Positions 6,822 through 14,339 of a DNA stretch of 22,302 nt are shown piece by piece. The position numbers were made by a program, and so were the translations under genes. Origin of the DNA: a virus; the IMG/VR virus record IMGVR_UViG_3300046009_007297, positions 1 through 22,302 of that record; one strand, 5' to 3'. The notes beneath the pieces were generated by a model that made no database searches, had not been told where the DNA came from, and saw nothing but the letters and a program-made list of their open reading frames with translations. Numbering within the stretch: position 1 is the first letter of the stretch; each line of letters begins with the position of its first letter.

Positions 6822-8708
6822 TTAAGAATAAATCCAAATACTTTCATCTCCACTTGAAACATAAATATTACCTACGGCATTGTACCGGGTTGCGGGGGAT
6901 GGAGTAGTACCTGCTGCTGTAACAACTGCGGCCATAAATGCATCTGGTGTGAATCCAGCTTGGTTAGCACTAAATGAACTTGTAATACCCCAACGTAAAG
7001 TATTTGTAGCATCCCATCCAAAAGCTTCACCAACACCTTGTGAACCGGATTGTTGAATTACAATACCACCATCACCGCTTGGCGAAGTACCTGATCCTGA
7101 GGCTAATAGTATGAATCTATCAGCTACTAATAAGTTTGTGGTCTCTTGGAAAGAAGCGGTACCTATTACTGTTATATCTTTATTAAATACTACGTTACTC
7201 GCAAATGTTGTCGTTCCGGAAGTATTTCCAATGTTTAATGCTGTTGAGGCTCCACCTGCAAAGTTAACTGTTGTTGCGGTTCCATTTACTAAGTTAAAAG
7301 TAGTTGAGGTTGTTGTTATATCACCACCATTTACTGCTAAATCACCTGTTAATGTTGTGTTGCCTGTTACTTGTAAAGTACCTGCTATTGTGCTACTACC
7401 ACCGATAGTTTCATTACCTGTTATATGTAAAGTTGATCCTGAAATATTACCTGATGCTGATATTGCTGATCCGGTTAAAGCACCGGTTAAAGTAGTTGCA
7501 CCTGTTACCCCTAATGTGCCTCCTATGGTAGCATTACCAGTTGCAGTTAATGTTGTACCTAATAAACCAGCTGATGAACTAATAGCTCCAGATGCGGTGA
7601 TAGTTGTAGTTGTTATAGCGCCGTTTGCTGTTAATCTACCAGTTAATGTAGTAGCACCGGAGTTTGTTAATGTACTGCCGTCAAATGTTAAATTAGCTTC
7701 ACCATTTATTGTTCCACCACCGGTTGCAGTTAATACTCTATTATCAGTATTATTTGTTATAGCAGGAAATATATTTGAAGCAGTTAGAGCATTTGTTGCC
7801 CAAGATGATGTTCCAAATAATGAACCTGTAATGCCACTTGAAGCAGATATTATAGAAGCAGTAACAGCACCTGTAAATGTTGGTGATGCAGAAAATACCA
7901 AAGTACCTGTTCCGGTTTCATCCGTTACTGCAGCTGCCAAATTTGCCGAAGATGGAGTGCTTAAGAATGTTGCTACACCTGTGCCCAATGTTTGAGTTGC
8001 CACCCTATTTGAAGATGTGATAACTAACATGGTGCTTGAAAGAGCACCTACGGCCAATTGGTTAGCTAGTGTAAGGGTTTGAGCGTTTACAGTTACAGTA
8101 TCAGCGCTTGCATCACCTAATATGGTTGAACCGCTAACTGTTAGCCCTAATGATAAATCAGCTGATCTTGCATATATATCTCTAACATATACTTGATTAA
8201 ATCTTAAACCGGAGTTTACACCTATGTTTACAGTATCAGTTGTGTTTGGAGCTAATATTTTAGAAACAGTGATTCTATCATTGATGCTATCGTAGCTAAG
8301 ACCTCCAGAACCAGTAAACTTACTTTTACCTATTGGTGTAGTCCAGTAAAGGAACTCTCCACTTGATGCGGTTACAGCAGCTCGAACAGTAGCTGCAGAA
8401 TTACCATCATAGGTAAAATCTTCTATACCGTCTCCAGCAGTTAAGTCTTGTAAATTTACACTTAAACTACCACTAAATGTTCCTGTAAAAGAACCGCTAA
8501 AAGAACCCGTTAATACTGAATTAGTACCAGTTGAAGTTATATTGGCACCGCCAATTGCTAAAGTAGTTCCGTCATAGGTTAATCCACTATTTTCAATTTG
8601 GCCGACATTGCCCGCGATAAGTAAATTATCATTTGTTAATACTGATGATGTTATTCCAGTTAAGTGTGCATTACTACCGGATACAATGACTTTTTTCCAA
8701 GTTGCCAT
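6822..8708 (-). CDS. Large tail-fibre protein with trimeric-fibre repeats, 628 aa
   Basis: The N-terminus MATWKKVIVSGSNAHLTGIT matches the 144-aa mini-fibre. The middle includes FLSTPSSANLAAAVTDETGT and SGITGSLFGTSSWATNALTA. About residues 340-520 are a long run of Thr/Gly/Ala-rich repeats (TIGGTLGVTGATTLTGALTG, TIAGTLQVTGNTTLTGDLAV), typical of elongated trimeric beta shafts. The C-terminus (LLVADRFILLASGSGTSPSG, GDGGIVIQQSG, GNIYVSSGDESIWIYS) resembles, from memory, the end domain of structural fibres in T4-like cyanophages. It should be a long fibre attached at the baseplate or neck. It starts with ATG 21 nt after TATTTATA. The low stop-codon density of these repeats also leaves a long spurious frame on the opposite strand. 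Confidence 0.8.
   Translation of the reverse strand: MATWKKVIVSGSNAHLTGITSSVLTNDNLLIAGNVGQIENSGLTYDGTTLAIGGANITSTGTNSVLTGSFSGSFTGTFSGSLSVNLQDLTAGDGIEDFTYDGNSAATVRAAVTASSGEFLYWTTPIGKSKFTGSGGLSYDSINDRITVSKILAPNTTDTVNIGVNSGLRFNQVYVRDIYARSADLSLGLTVSGSTILGDASADTVTVNAQTLTLANQLAVGALSSTMLVITSSNRVATQTLGTGVATFLSTPSSANLAAAVTDETGTGTLVFSASPTFTGAVTASIISASSGITGSLFGTSSWATNALTASNIFPAITNNTDNRVLTATGGGTINGEANLTFDGSTLTNSGATTLTGRLTANGAITTTTITASGAISSSAGLLGTTLTATGNATIGGTLGVTGATTLTGALTGSAISASGNISGSTLHITGNETIGGSSTIAGTLQVTGNTTLTGDLAVNGGDITTTSTTFNLVNGTATTVNFAGGASTALNIGNTSGTTTFASNVVFNKDITVIGTASFQETTNLLVADRFILLASGSGTSPSGDGGIVIQQSGSQGVGEAFGWDATNTLRWGITSSFSANQAGFTPDAFMAAVVTAAGTTPSPATRYNAVGNIYVSSGDESIWIYS
7798..7863 (-). repeat. 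Fibre cassette repeat, copy in 628-aa fibre gene
   Basis: Closest match of the 66-bp cassette to the copy at 6150-6215, located about 305 codons into the 628-aa fibre gene and preceding a different downstream sequence. Confidence 0.8.
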
Positions 8709-8729
8709 ATATTATGTTTTATTGTTTAT

Positions 8730-8737
8730 TATAAATA
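8730..8737 (-). promoter_or_regulatory. TATTTATA motif before the 628-aa fibre gene
   Basis: TATTTATA on the coding strand begins directly after the TGA stop of the upstream fibre gene (8738-8740) and ends 21 nt before ATG 8708. The following sequence continues ATAAAC and contains a TATAAT hexamer overlapping the motif. Confidence 0.45.
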
Positions 8738-10261
8738 TCATGAAAATCCAAAAAAGTAATCATTTTCTGCAGAAAAATAAATTCCTCCAGCTACTGGGGT
8801 AGGGGATGAACTTAATGTTCCTAGTACTACTATACCTTCATTGTTAATTTTAAATTTATCTGTATCTCCGTTGCTATCATTTAATTTTACTAATAAAGTA
8901 TCATTAGATGATGATCCTGATATTGTTAAGGATGCAGATTGGTGTGTTGTCCCTATTGAAACTTTTTTTATTATACATAATGATTCTTGTAAAGTAACAT
9001 CTCCTTGTGTTACATCTATAGAACCACTAAATACAGCGGGACCTATATTTGTTAATGTATTAGAACCGCTAATTAAAACAGAACCCACAACTTGTAATTT
9101 TGCTGTAGGTGTTGTTGTACCTATACCTACATTTTGATCTTCAGTTAAGCTCATTACTGAAGCTGTAGTGCCTGTTTTTGGATCACCTCCGGTAATTCCC
9201 GTAGTAAGAATAAAATCTTGTATTTGTTTGCCGCCTACTTGTCTTTGAGCAGTTGAAAATGCACTATTACCTAACGCGGCATCACCTTTTGATGTGTATA
9301 TTTCAGGTATAATAGCATAATGTTTTCTATTACCATCGCCTGGTCCAACTATTAATCGCAATCCACCGGCGTCTGTACCCGGTATTGATACAACATCTGT
9401 TATTATTATAGCATTTGCATTAGAAACAACGCCTGTCCCATTAGCAGAACTTAATACACCATTAAAGTTTCTAAGTAAATCGCCGGATGCACCGGGTGCT
9501 CGAACAGAACCTGAAAATGAACCAGTAAACGATGTTGCTGTTATACCCCCATTTACTTGTAGAGTGTTTATAGGAGTAGTTGTACCTATACCTATTCGAC
9601 CACTTGAACTTATAAAAAAATAAGTAGAGGAACCACTTTGTATTCTAAATGTATCATTATTTACATTTACGGATGCGGTTATGCTACCCGTTGAAATACG
9701 AGATAAATTTAATCCTACAACATTTTGAGCATCTATATAAGAGGCGGTAAGTGCTTGTGAGGCGCTAATGGCCCAAGATGATGTTATTTGGTATGTGTTA
9801 ACTGGTAGGAAGGATGCGGTTAAAGCATTTATTGCCCAACTTGCCGTTCCAAATAGTGAACCAGTAAATGATGTTGCTGTTACAGAACCAGGAGAGCCAC
9901 TTACAAATATAGAACCAGTTACAATTAAGCCAGAAGCAGCAGTAATTACACCAGGAGGGCCTATAGGGCCAACAGGGCCAACAGGACCCTGAGCACCAAT
10001 GGTAGCAACTTGTATAACTTTTGTAATAGGTTGTATAACATCTACTTCAACAATAGGAGTTTCATTGTAAGTAAATATGCTTTTACCCGAAGTTTGTATG
10101 TTTATATTAACTGGATCTGCTTCTACTACAATTTGGTTAGATGTAGGCGGTGTTATTTGTGCATTATAAGATACATTAGTAATCAAAAGCAGATTTTCGT
10201 CTGTTTGAACAGTTACCGTATTACTTGTAGAATCAATTGCAATTTGATTCGGGATAGACAT
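8738..10261 (-). CDS. Tail-fibre protein with short collagen-like segment, 507 aa
   Basis: Residues 1-85 form a beta-rich N-terminal domain (QIAIDSTSNTVTVQTDENLL). A collagen-like stretch of six Gly-x-y triplets follows at residues 89-106 (GAQGPVGPVGPIGPPGVI), then the shared fibre modules SFTGSLFGTASWAINALTAS and SFLPVNTYQITSSW, two GIGTTTP modules (SGRIGIGTTTPINTLQV and NVGIGTTTPTAKLQV), and a C-terminal tail rich in Asn/Asp/Lys (LVKLNDSNGDTDKFKINNEG, ending SAENDYFFGFS). Such triplets are known in phage fibres as trimerisation segments. It is very likely a trimeric receptor-facing or linker fibre. It starts 2 nt after the 134-aa gene, so the two are probably co-translated. It shares DNA cassettes with the partial fibre at the left edge. 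Confidence 0.8.
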   Translation of the reverse strand: MSIPNQIAIDSTSNTVTVQTDENLLLITNVSYNAQITPPTSNQIVVEADPVNINIQTSGKSIFTYNETPIVEVDVIQPITKVIQVATIGAQGPVGPVGPIGPPGVITAASGLIVTGSIFVSGSPGSVTATSFTGSLFGTASWAINALTASFLPVNTYQITSSWAISASQALTASYIDAQNVVGLNLSRISTGSITASVNVNNDTFRIQSGSSTYFFISSSGRIGIGTTTPINTLQVNGGITATSFTGSFSGSVRAPGASGDLLRNFNGVLSSANGTGVVSNANAIIITDVVSIPGTDAGGLRLIVGPGDGNRKHYAIIPEIYTSKGDAALGNSAFSTAQRQVGGKQIQDFILTTGITGGDPKTGTTASVMSLTEDQNVGIGTTTPTAKLQVVGSVLISGSNTLTNIGPAVFSGSIDVTQGDVTLQESLCIIKKVSIGTTHQSASLTISGSSSNDTLLVKLNDSNGDTDKFKINNEGIVVLGTLSSSPTPVAGGIYFSAENDYFFGFS

Positions 10262-10263
10262 TT

Positions 10264-10668
10264 TTACTGAGTTACTTGTTTAGATAATCTTACTTGACCT
10301 TCTAATATTCTTGTTCTAATGTTTCCTGAGGTGATTTCTAAATCATAGTATGCTTGGCCAGTAAAAGTTAATAAGTCTGTTGCTGCCCATCCTGCATATA
10401 TTCCTATACTTCCTGAAGTAGTAGAAGTAGTAAGGTTACTGCCCGAAAAACTTAGGAATGCACTTCCACTTGTTTTTGTATAAGTATCTCCTAAGCTAGA
10501 TGTTAATGTTAAGTATGTTGTTCCACTACCGCTGTAATTAGAACGAATTTGCATTTTACCCGTGTAACCTGTTAGGTCTATAGGGTTTCCACTCGAATCT
10601 TTATATTGAATTTCAAAGTCTAATGTTGCCCCCTGCTCAATTATAAAAGAATATTTTCCTGCTGCCAT
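10264..10668 (-). CDS. Small beta-rich virion protein (Ig-like or BppU-N-like), 134 aa
   Basis: The protein is nearly all beta: YSFIIEQGATLDFEIQYKDS, PIDLTGYTGKMQIRSNYSGS, a Ser/Thr-rich centre, then YYDLEITSGNIRTRILEGQV ending LSKQVTQ. The order 'polar strand, DxxGNPIDLTGYTxxMQIR, YDLEI-R-LEGxVxLS' is, from memory, shared with small structural proteins of T4-like marine phages and recalls N-terminal domains of phage baseplate or fibre upper proteins. It lies immediately before the collagen-bearing fibre (2-nt gap) and could be its attachment partner. TATTTATA lies only 10 nt before its ATG. Function is inferred from fold pattern and neighbours. Confidence 0.65.
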   Translation of the reverse strand: MAAGKYSFIIEQGATLDFEIQYKDSSGNPIDLTGYTGKMQIRSNYSGSGTTYLTLTSSLGDTYTKTSGSAFLSFSGSNLTTSTTSGSIGIYAGWAATDLLTFTGQAYYDLEITSGNIRTRILEGQVRLSKQVTQ

Positions 10669-10678
10669 TGGTTTTTAT

Positions 10679-10686
10679 TATAAATA
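10679..10686 (-). promoter_or_regulatory. TATTTATA motif before the 134-aa structural gene
   Basis: The coding strand reads CTATTTATAATAAAAACC and then the ATG region. The motif ends 10 nt before ATG 10668 and begins 5 nt after the phoH-like stop. It would be the entry point for the whole fibre module if it is a promoter. The overlapping TATAAT is also a good generic -10 hexamer. Confidence 0.45.
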
Positions 10687-10691
10687 GCTAG

Positions 10692-11378
10692 CTACTCTCT
10701 ATTGTCCTCGTATACTTTTAAGATATCCTCAACAATTGGATGACGGTGATTCTGCTGTAATTCAAAAACTTTAAAACCTTTAACTTGTTTTTCTACTATA
10801 TTTAAAAACCTGAATCCCGATTCTTTTCTATTTCTTAAATCAATTTGGGAAGTATCACCACATATTACCATTTTGGAATTTTTACCTAACCTAGATATTA
10901 CCATTTCCATTTGTGTACTTGTTACATTTTGTGCTTCGTCCACAATAATAAAAGCTTCTGTAAATGTTGTTCCTCTCATAAAAGCAAAAGGTAGTATTTC
11001 AATATCGCCTGCTTGTATACAGGCTTGTATTTTCTCTCTATCATAAAGCTTATATAAATTCTGGTAAATAGGTGCTAGCCATGGGTCCATTTTTTCTCTA
11101 ATATCCCCGGGTAAAAAGCCTATGTCTTCTTTTGATACTGTGGGACGAGATATTACAATCTTACTAATTTCTTTTCTAAAAAGTAAATCTAATCCTACCG
11201 TACAAGCTGCAAGAGTCTTTCCACTTCCTGCCTTACCCTTTAGTACCGTAATCGGATTTGATAGTATAAGCTCTTTAGCTACCTTCTGCTCTTCGTTTAG
11301 TGGTACATGAAATTTAATTGGATTTTTTATCTTTCTCTTTTCTACAAAAACTTGATCTGTGTAATGATTTGAACTCAT
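10692..11378 (-). CDS. phoH: PhoH-like P-loop ATPase, 228 aa
   Basis: A canonical Walker A, GKAGSGKT, lies at residues 48-55, and Walker B, IIVDEAQN, at 144-151. A downstream GDTSQIDL (174-181) acts as the sensor-type motif of the PhoH/helicase superfamily-1-like fold. Length and motif order match the phage PhoH family, common in marine and freshwater T4-like phages. The biochemical role in phage infection is not settled; RNA-associated ATPase or nuclease activity and phosphate-stress links have been proposed for the family. It sits alone between the capsid terminator (11471-11499) and the fibre module, with its own TATTTATA 20 nt before the ATG, so it probably has its own transcript. No truncation is seen. 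Confidence 0.9.
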   Translation of the reverse strand: MSSNHYTDQVFVEKRKIKNPIKFHVPLNEEQKVAKELILSNPITVLKGKAGSGKTLAACTVGLDLLFRKEISKIVISRPTVSKEDIGFLPGDIREKMDPWLAPIYQNLYKLYDREKIQACIQAGDIEILPFAFMRGTTFTEAFIIVDEAQNVTSTQMEMVISRLGKNSKMVICGDTSQIDLRNRKESGFRFLNIVEKQVKGFKVFELQQNHRHPIVEDILKVYEDNRE

Positions 11379-11398
11379 ATATTAACTGGCTGGTTTAC

Positions 11399-11406
11399 TA
11401 TAAATA
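11399..11406 (-). promoter_or_regulatory. TATTTATA motif inside a palindrome before phoH-like gene
   Basis: The motif ends 20 nt before ATG 11378 and forms the centre of an inverted repeat TTTACTA / TAGTAAA (11394-11411; seven-base stem, four-base loop). It follows the capsid-gene terminator by about 65 nt, where a new promoter is needed. This is the best-placed of the six copies. Confidence 0.5.
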
Positions 11407-11470
11407 GTAAATAGTCTATTTTCCTACCTGTATCTTAAATCACCGCAATCCCAAATTCGCCAAATTTTTC

Positions 11471-11499
11471 TTTAAAAGAAAAGAGCCCCGTAGGGCTCT
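11471..11499 (-). terminator. Rho-independent terminator after the major capsid gene
   Basis: Twenty-one bases after the capsid stop, the coding strand forms AGAGCCC-TACG-GGGCTCT (11482-11499), a perfect seven-base stem with a UNCG-class tetraloop, followed by TTTTCTTTT. This is a textbook intrinsic terminator and the strongest one in the window. Confidence 0.92.
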
Positions 11500-11520
11500 C
11501 ATCTCTTTAATGTGCACTAA

Positions 11521-13140
11521 TTAGACTGTTGCCAAATCAGATACAAAAATCTTACCATAAAATTCTGGACGAATCATTTTCTTAGCGTAACGAGTCATCA
11601 AACCTTTCCTTGGTGTGAAAGTGTTTGGATCGTATACAAGAGGTGTCATCATTAATGGAATATATGGAGCATAAACTGCACCTGTTTCTAAGAATTGAGA
11701 TCCTCTAAAGCCCATTAAGATAATGTTCTCTGTAAAGTATGGATTCTTGTAAACTCTAAATCTAGAGTTCAAGGAACCTACCTTTTGTACGCCCATTGCA
11801 AAATCCATCTTATCTCCGTTTGTTTCCGCAGCATATCCTGGAATAGATTCTAAAATAGTTGCTACTGAAGGAGAACATACTAAGAAATTAGCACCTCCTC
11901 TTAAGGTCTTCTGGTGAATCTTGTTAGATACTTTCTGGACTTTAGTTCCTAAAGTCTGGAACCATTGTCCTTGTGTATTGTAGTATCCTGGACTATTAAC
12001 TACCCAAGCATTACCATCCCATACTCTGTTACTTACAGCAGACCACTTCTCAGTAGTTCTAGCATCAGAGATTAACATATCTAAAATTTCTAAATCAATC
12101 TCAGCAGAGATATACTCAGATAGAGTAGAAGTTAATTCCGCCTCGGCATCAATAGAATGGTATGCATTCAAATCTTGAGCAAATTCAGGAGTCCATTGTG
12201 CTTTTAACTTACGTGTTTTAGCAACAATAGCTTGCGATTTTAACTCAACGTTAATTTCTGGAATTGTAATTGAATTGGCTGGATTATCTTCAAAATCACC
12301 TCTTGAATTATCAGCGGGCTGTAAAGAATACACGAGAGATCCGGAGACTGAACCTCCGCCAATATTCGTAGGTCTTGCGATTACAAATTGAAATACACTA
12401 CCTGTAATTTTAGTGTATTCGGGGTAAATACTTACACGGTTCGAAACAGTCGGTATTGTAGCTGTACCTGTATTTGATCCTGAATGGAATTGGAAAGATC
12501 TTACGGCTAATGAATCAAATCTAGTGTTAATTCCTGTTGAACCTGTAGGAATGGTTAATTTAACTGCAGTAGATAATAATCCGATAGAACCAGAATCGTA
12601 ATTAATGTCTGCAATAGTTAACGAACCTGTAGTAGCAGCTGCAGCGCTGGGACCAACGCTTGCTGTTAATTCGTTTAAAGAGTATCCATATCGACCTACT
12701 CCATAAAGACCATCATTAGCGTCAACATCTAAGGTATCGAGTGTACCGTACATCGAATTGTTAGATGCAAAAGGTGATACATTAGTTCCGTATTTGAAAT
12801 CTAAATAGAATACAAGACCGGAAGGTAAATTCATAGGTTGTACGCTAACAAATTCCTTTGTCGAAAGTTGGGCAAATACTTTTCTTACGAGAGGTAATGC
12901 AACACCGGCCCATTGTTCAGCGGAAAAGCTATTACTACCTATAGTAGCAGTACCGGTTGAGGATTGTTCAGCAACGATGCCTTTAGCTTGATTTTCAAGG
13001 ATCATTGCCATATTGTTTCGGTCCGTAGAGGACTCTAGACCTTCTAAAAGGCCTGTTCTTTGCCATTTTTTGGCAAGTCTGCTGGCTTCGTCTTGGAGAT
13101 TTTTCCAAGGATTGGCAGTTTCTAAAAGTTGGTTTATCAT
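11521..13140 (-). CDS. Major capsid protein (T4 gp23-like), 539 aa
   Basis: The N-terminus carries the T4 gp23 family signature: KKWQRTGLLEGLES (24-37), NMAMILENQA (43-52), then the transition SFSAEQWAGVALPLVRKVF and FVSVQPMNLPSGLVFYLDF (97-115). Length (539) is close to T4 gp23 (521). Family knowledge says gp21 protease removes an N-terminal propeptide after (I/L)xE-type sites; candidates here are LLE (31-33), ILE (47-49) and the IVAE region (55-58). The middle contains Ser/Gly-rich insertions, plausible as the variable surface domain. It forms the hexameric capsid lattice. The gene is followed by a strong terminator and has no gp24-like vertex gene next to it. Confidence 0.93.
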   Translation of the reverse strand: MINQLLETANPWKNLQDEASRLAKKWQRTGLLEGLESSTDRNNMAMILENQAKGIVAEQSSTGTATIGSNSFSAEQWAGVALPLVRKVFAQLSTKEFVSVQPMNLPSGLVFYLDFKYGTNVSPFASNNSMYGTLDTLDVDANDGLYGVGRYGYSLNELTASVGPSAAAATTGSLTIADINYDSGSIGLLSTAVKLTIPTGSTGINTRFDSLAVRSFQFHSGSNTGTATIPTVSNRVSIYPEYTKITGSVFQFVIARPTNIGGGSVSGSLVYSLQPADNSRGDFEDNPANSITIPEINVELKSQAIVAKTRKLKAQWTPEFAQDLNAYHSIDAEAELTSTLSEYISAEIDLEILDMLISDARTTEKWSAVSNRVWDGNAWVVNSPGYYNTQGQWFQTLGTKVQKVSNKIHQKTLRGGANFLVCSPSVATILESIPGYAAETNGDKMDFAMGVQKVGSLNSRFRVYKNPYFTENIILMGFRGSQFLETGAVYAPYIPLMMTPLVYDPNTFTPRKGLMTRYAKKMIRPEFYGKIFVSDLATV

Positions 13141-13166
13141 AATTTTATTAGTTTAAAATGTTAGAA

Positions 13167-13283
13167 TTAAGCTTTACGTTTACCTGGCATAGTTTCTTTA
13201 CCTGTTCCAGGTTTTTTATGAGTTCCAGGTTTTTGAGTTCCGGGTTTTTGAGTTCCGGGTTTTTTAGGGGTTACTACTGGCAT
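13167..13283 (-). CDS. Tiny basic KPGT-repeat protein, 38 aa
   Basis: The frame runs from ATG 13283 to TAA at 13167-13169. The peptide is dominated by four Lys-Pro-Gly-Thr units (KKPGTQKPGTQKPGTHKKPG) and ends MPGKRKA. It has no acidic residue except one Glu and is strongly basic. It lies 30 nt after the scaffold stop and 26 nt before the capsid start, in the middle of the head operon, and its leader (ACATAAAACAT before ATG) matches that of genuine genes here. I recognise no T4 counterpart. A DNA-binding internal head protein, or a partner of the highly acidic scaffold, would fit the charge, but both are inference. The repeats at DNA level (TTTTTGAGTTCCGGG on the plus strand) suggest growth by slippage. 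Confidence 0.65.
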   Translation of the reverse strand: MPVVTPKKPGTQKPGTQKPGTHKKPGTGKETMPGKRKA

Positions 13284-13313
13284 ATGTTTTATGTTTAGAG
13301 GTTAATAATAAAT

Positions 13314-14318
13314 TTAAATAGGTTTTTTAATTCCGGCTAAAATTTGGAATCTGTTTATTACGTCAGTAGATAGTACATCAACGCTTTCTGTAATAACTCT
13401 TTTAGGAGCATTACCTGTGGGTCTAGATGCAAATCCTCTACTTTCGTTTACTTTTACTTTTGCTTTAGATGATAAACTACTATTAGTTGATTCATATACT
13501 AACTTAGCTTCAGCTGTAGTAGTAGCTTTATCAAATGAAGCCATGATATTAACTACCTGAGATTCAGATAATGAATGATTTTTCATTAACTTACTAAGAT
13601 AGAGTAGTTTAGCGTTAAGCAAGTTCACTTCTGTCAAGTCTCTTTTTAGAGTGTTAATTGTCTTTAATGCTTCTGTTAATTGACGATTCTGTTTGTTTGA
13701 TTTTTCATTTCGAGTTCTGAAAGATTTTAGTTCTTGTAGAATATCTTCTATATCCGGTTCTTCTTCGTGGGATTCATGTGTTGGTTCATCTTCAATTTCT
13801 TCTAATTCCAACTCTGCTAAGAGTTCTTCTAAGTTAATATCATCAGAATCTTCCATATTGCTCTCCATACCGCTTTCTGTTCCGGATTCGACATCACCTT
13901 GTGGTTGAATTCCCATTGCTTGAAGTTCATCCCGAACTGCTTTTGCGATAAAAGATTCTAACTCCGGTATATCCATATCTCCTACTTCTATATCAGTCTC
14001 TTCGTCTTCAGGTTTTTCATCTTCAGGCATTTCGTCTTCAGGCATTTCGTCTTCAGGCATTTCGTCTTCAGGCATTTCGTCTTCAGGCATTTCGTCTTTA
14101 GGTTTTTTACTACTTTTTTTAGCTTCTTTCTTCATTTCTTTTTCCTCTTCCGTAATTTTGTCTTCTTCCTCTAGTTCGTTTAATTTGTTTGCAATTAATT
14201 TACTTAGTCTCGGAGTTATTGTCTCTTCTAATGCAGCTTTGGCATTTGCAATAGCGGCCTCACGGACTGCTTTAGCTTCAGCAATAGCCTCTTTAAATAA
14301 AGTTGAATTACTTTCCAT
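13314..14318 (-). CDS. Prohead scaffold/core protein (T4 gp22-like), 334 aa
   Basis: Order of parts: an Ala/Glu/Lys helix (1-54), a Lys-rich hinge (60-74), a tandem acidic PEDEM repeat (73-105), an acidic linker (140-190), a long coiled-coil helix (about 191-245), and a C-terminal segment ending NRFQILAGIKKPI that recalls the end of gp22-family proteins. Position between protease and capsid gene matches T4 gene 22. It should form the internal core that shapes the prohead and is then destroyed by the gp21-like protease. At 334 residues it is longer than T4 gp22 (269), partly through the acidic repeat. A hairpin-rich 149-bp gap precedes its start, so its expression may be set separately from the protease. 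Confidence 0.85.
   Translation of the reverse strand: MESNSTLFKEAIAEAKAVREAAIANAKAALEETITPRLSKLIANKLNELEEEDKITEEEKEMKKEAKKSSKKPKDEMPEDEMPEDEMPEDEMPEDEMPEDEKPEDEETDIEVGDMDIPELESFIAKAVRDELQAMGIQPQGDVESGTESGMESNMEDSDDINLEELLAELELEEIEDEPTHESHEEEPDIEDILQELKSFRTRNEKSNKQNRQLTEALKTINTLKRDLTEVNLLNAKLLYLSKLMKNHSLSESQVVNIMASFDKATTTAEAKLVYESTNSSLSSKAKVKVNESRGFASRPTGNAPKRVITESVDVLSTDVINRFQILAGIKKPI
14001..14105 (-). repeat. 15-bp tandem repeat inside the scaffold gene
   Basis: Seven consecutive 15-bp units encode (K/M)P(E/K)DE. Four central units (14031-14090) are identical on the plus strand (TTCGTCTTCAGGCAT), and the outer three differ by one to four bases. The period of 15 keeps the reading frame, so copy-number change would only lengthen or shorten the acidic arm. 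Confidence 0.95.
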
Positions 14319-14339
14319 AATTTAAGGGGTTTAATGTTG

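Noticed and set aside
6562-6837. 91-aa form of the small gene starting at 6837
   Set aside because: It would overlap the end of the fibre gene and contain TATTTATA; ATG 6774 gives a soluble protein that fits the spacing. Not fully excluded.
7111-7995. 294-codon open frame on the plus strand
   Set aside because: It lies fully inside the 628-aa fibre gene and is a Val/Pro/Ala-rich mirror of Thr/Gly/Asn repeats with few stops; there is no leader or independent support.
1-10261. Diversity-generating retroelement acting on fibre tips
   Set aside because: No reverse transcriptase or adenine-biased template/variable repeat pair is visible; the repeats are constant fibre modules.
14001-14105. Short direct repeats as a possible CRISPR array
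   Set aside because: The units are contiguous 15-mers without spacers and encode PEDEM inside the scaffold gene.
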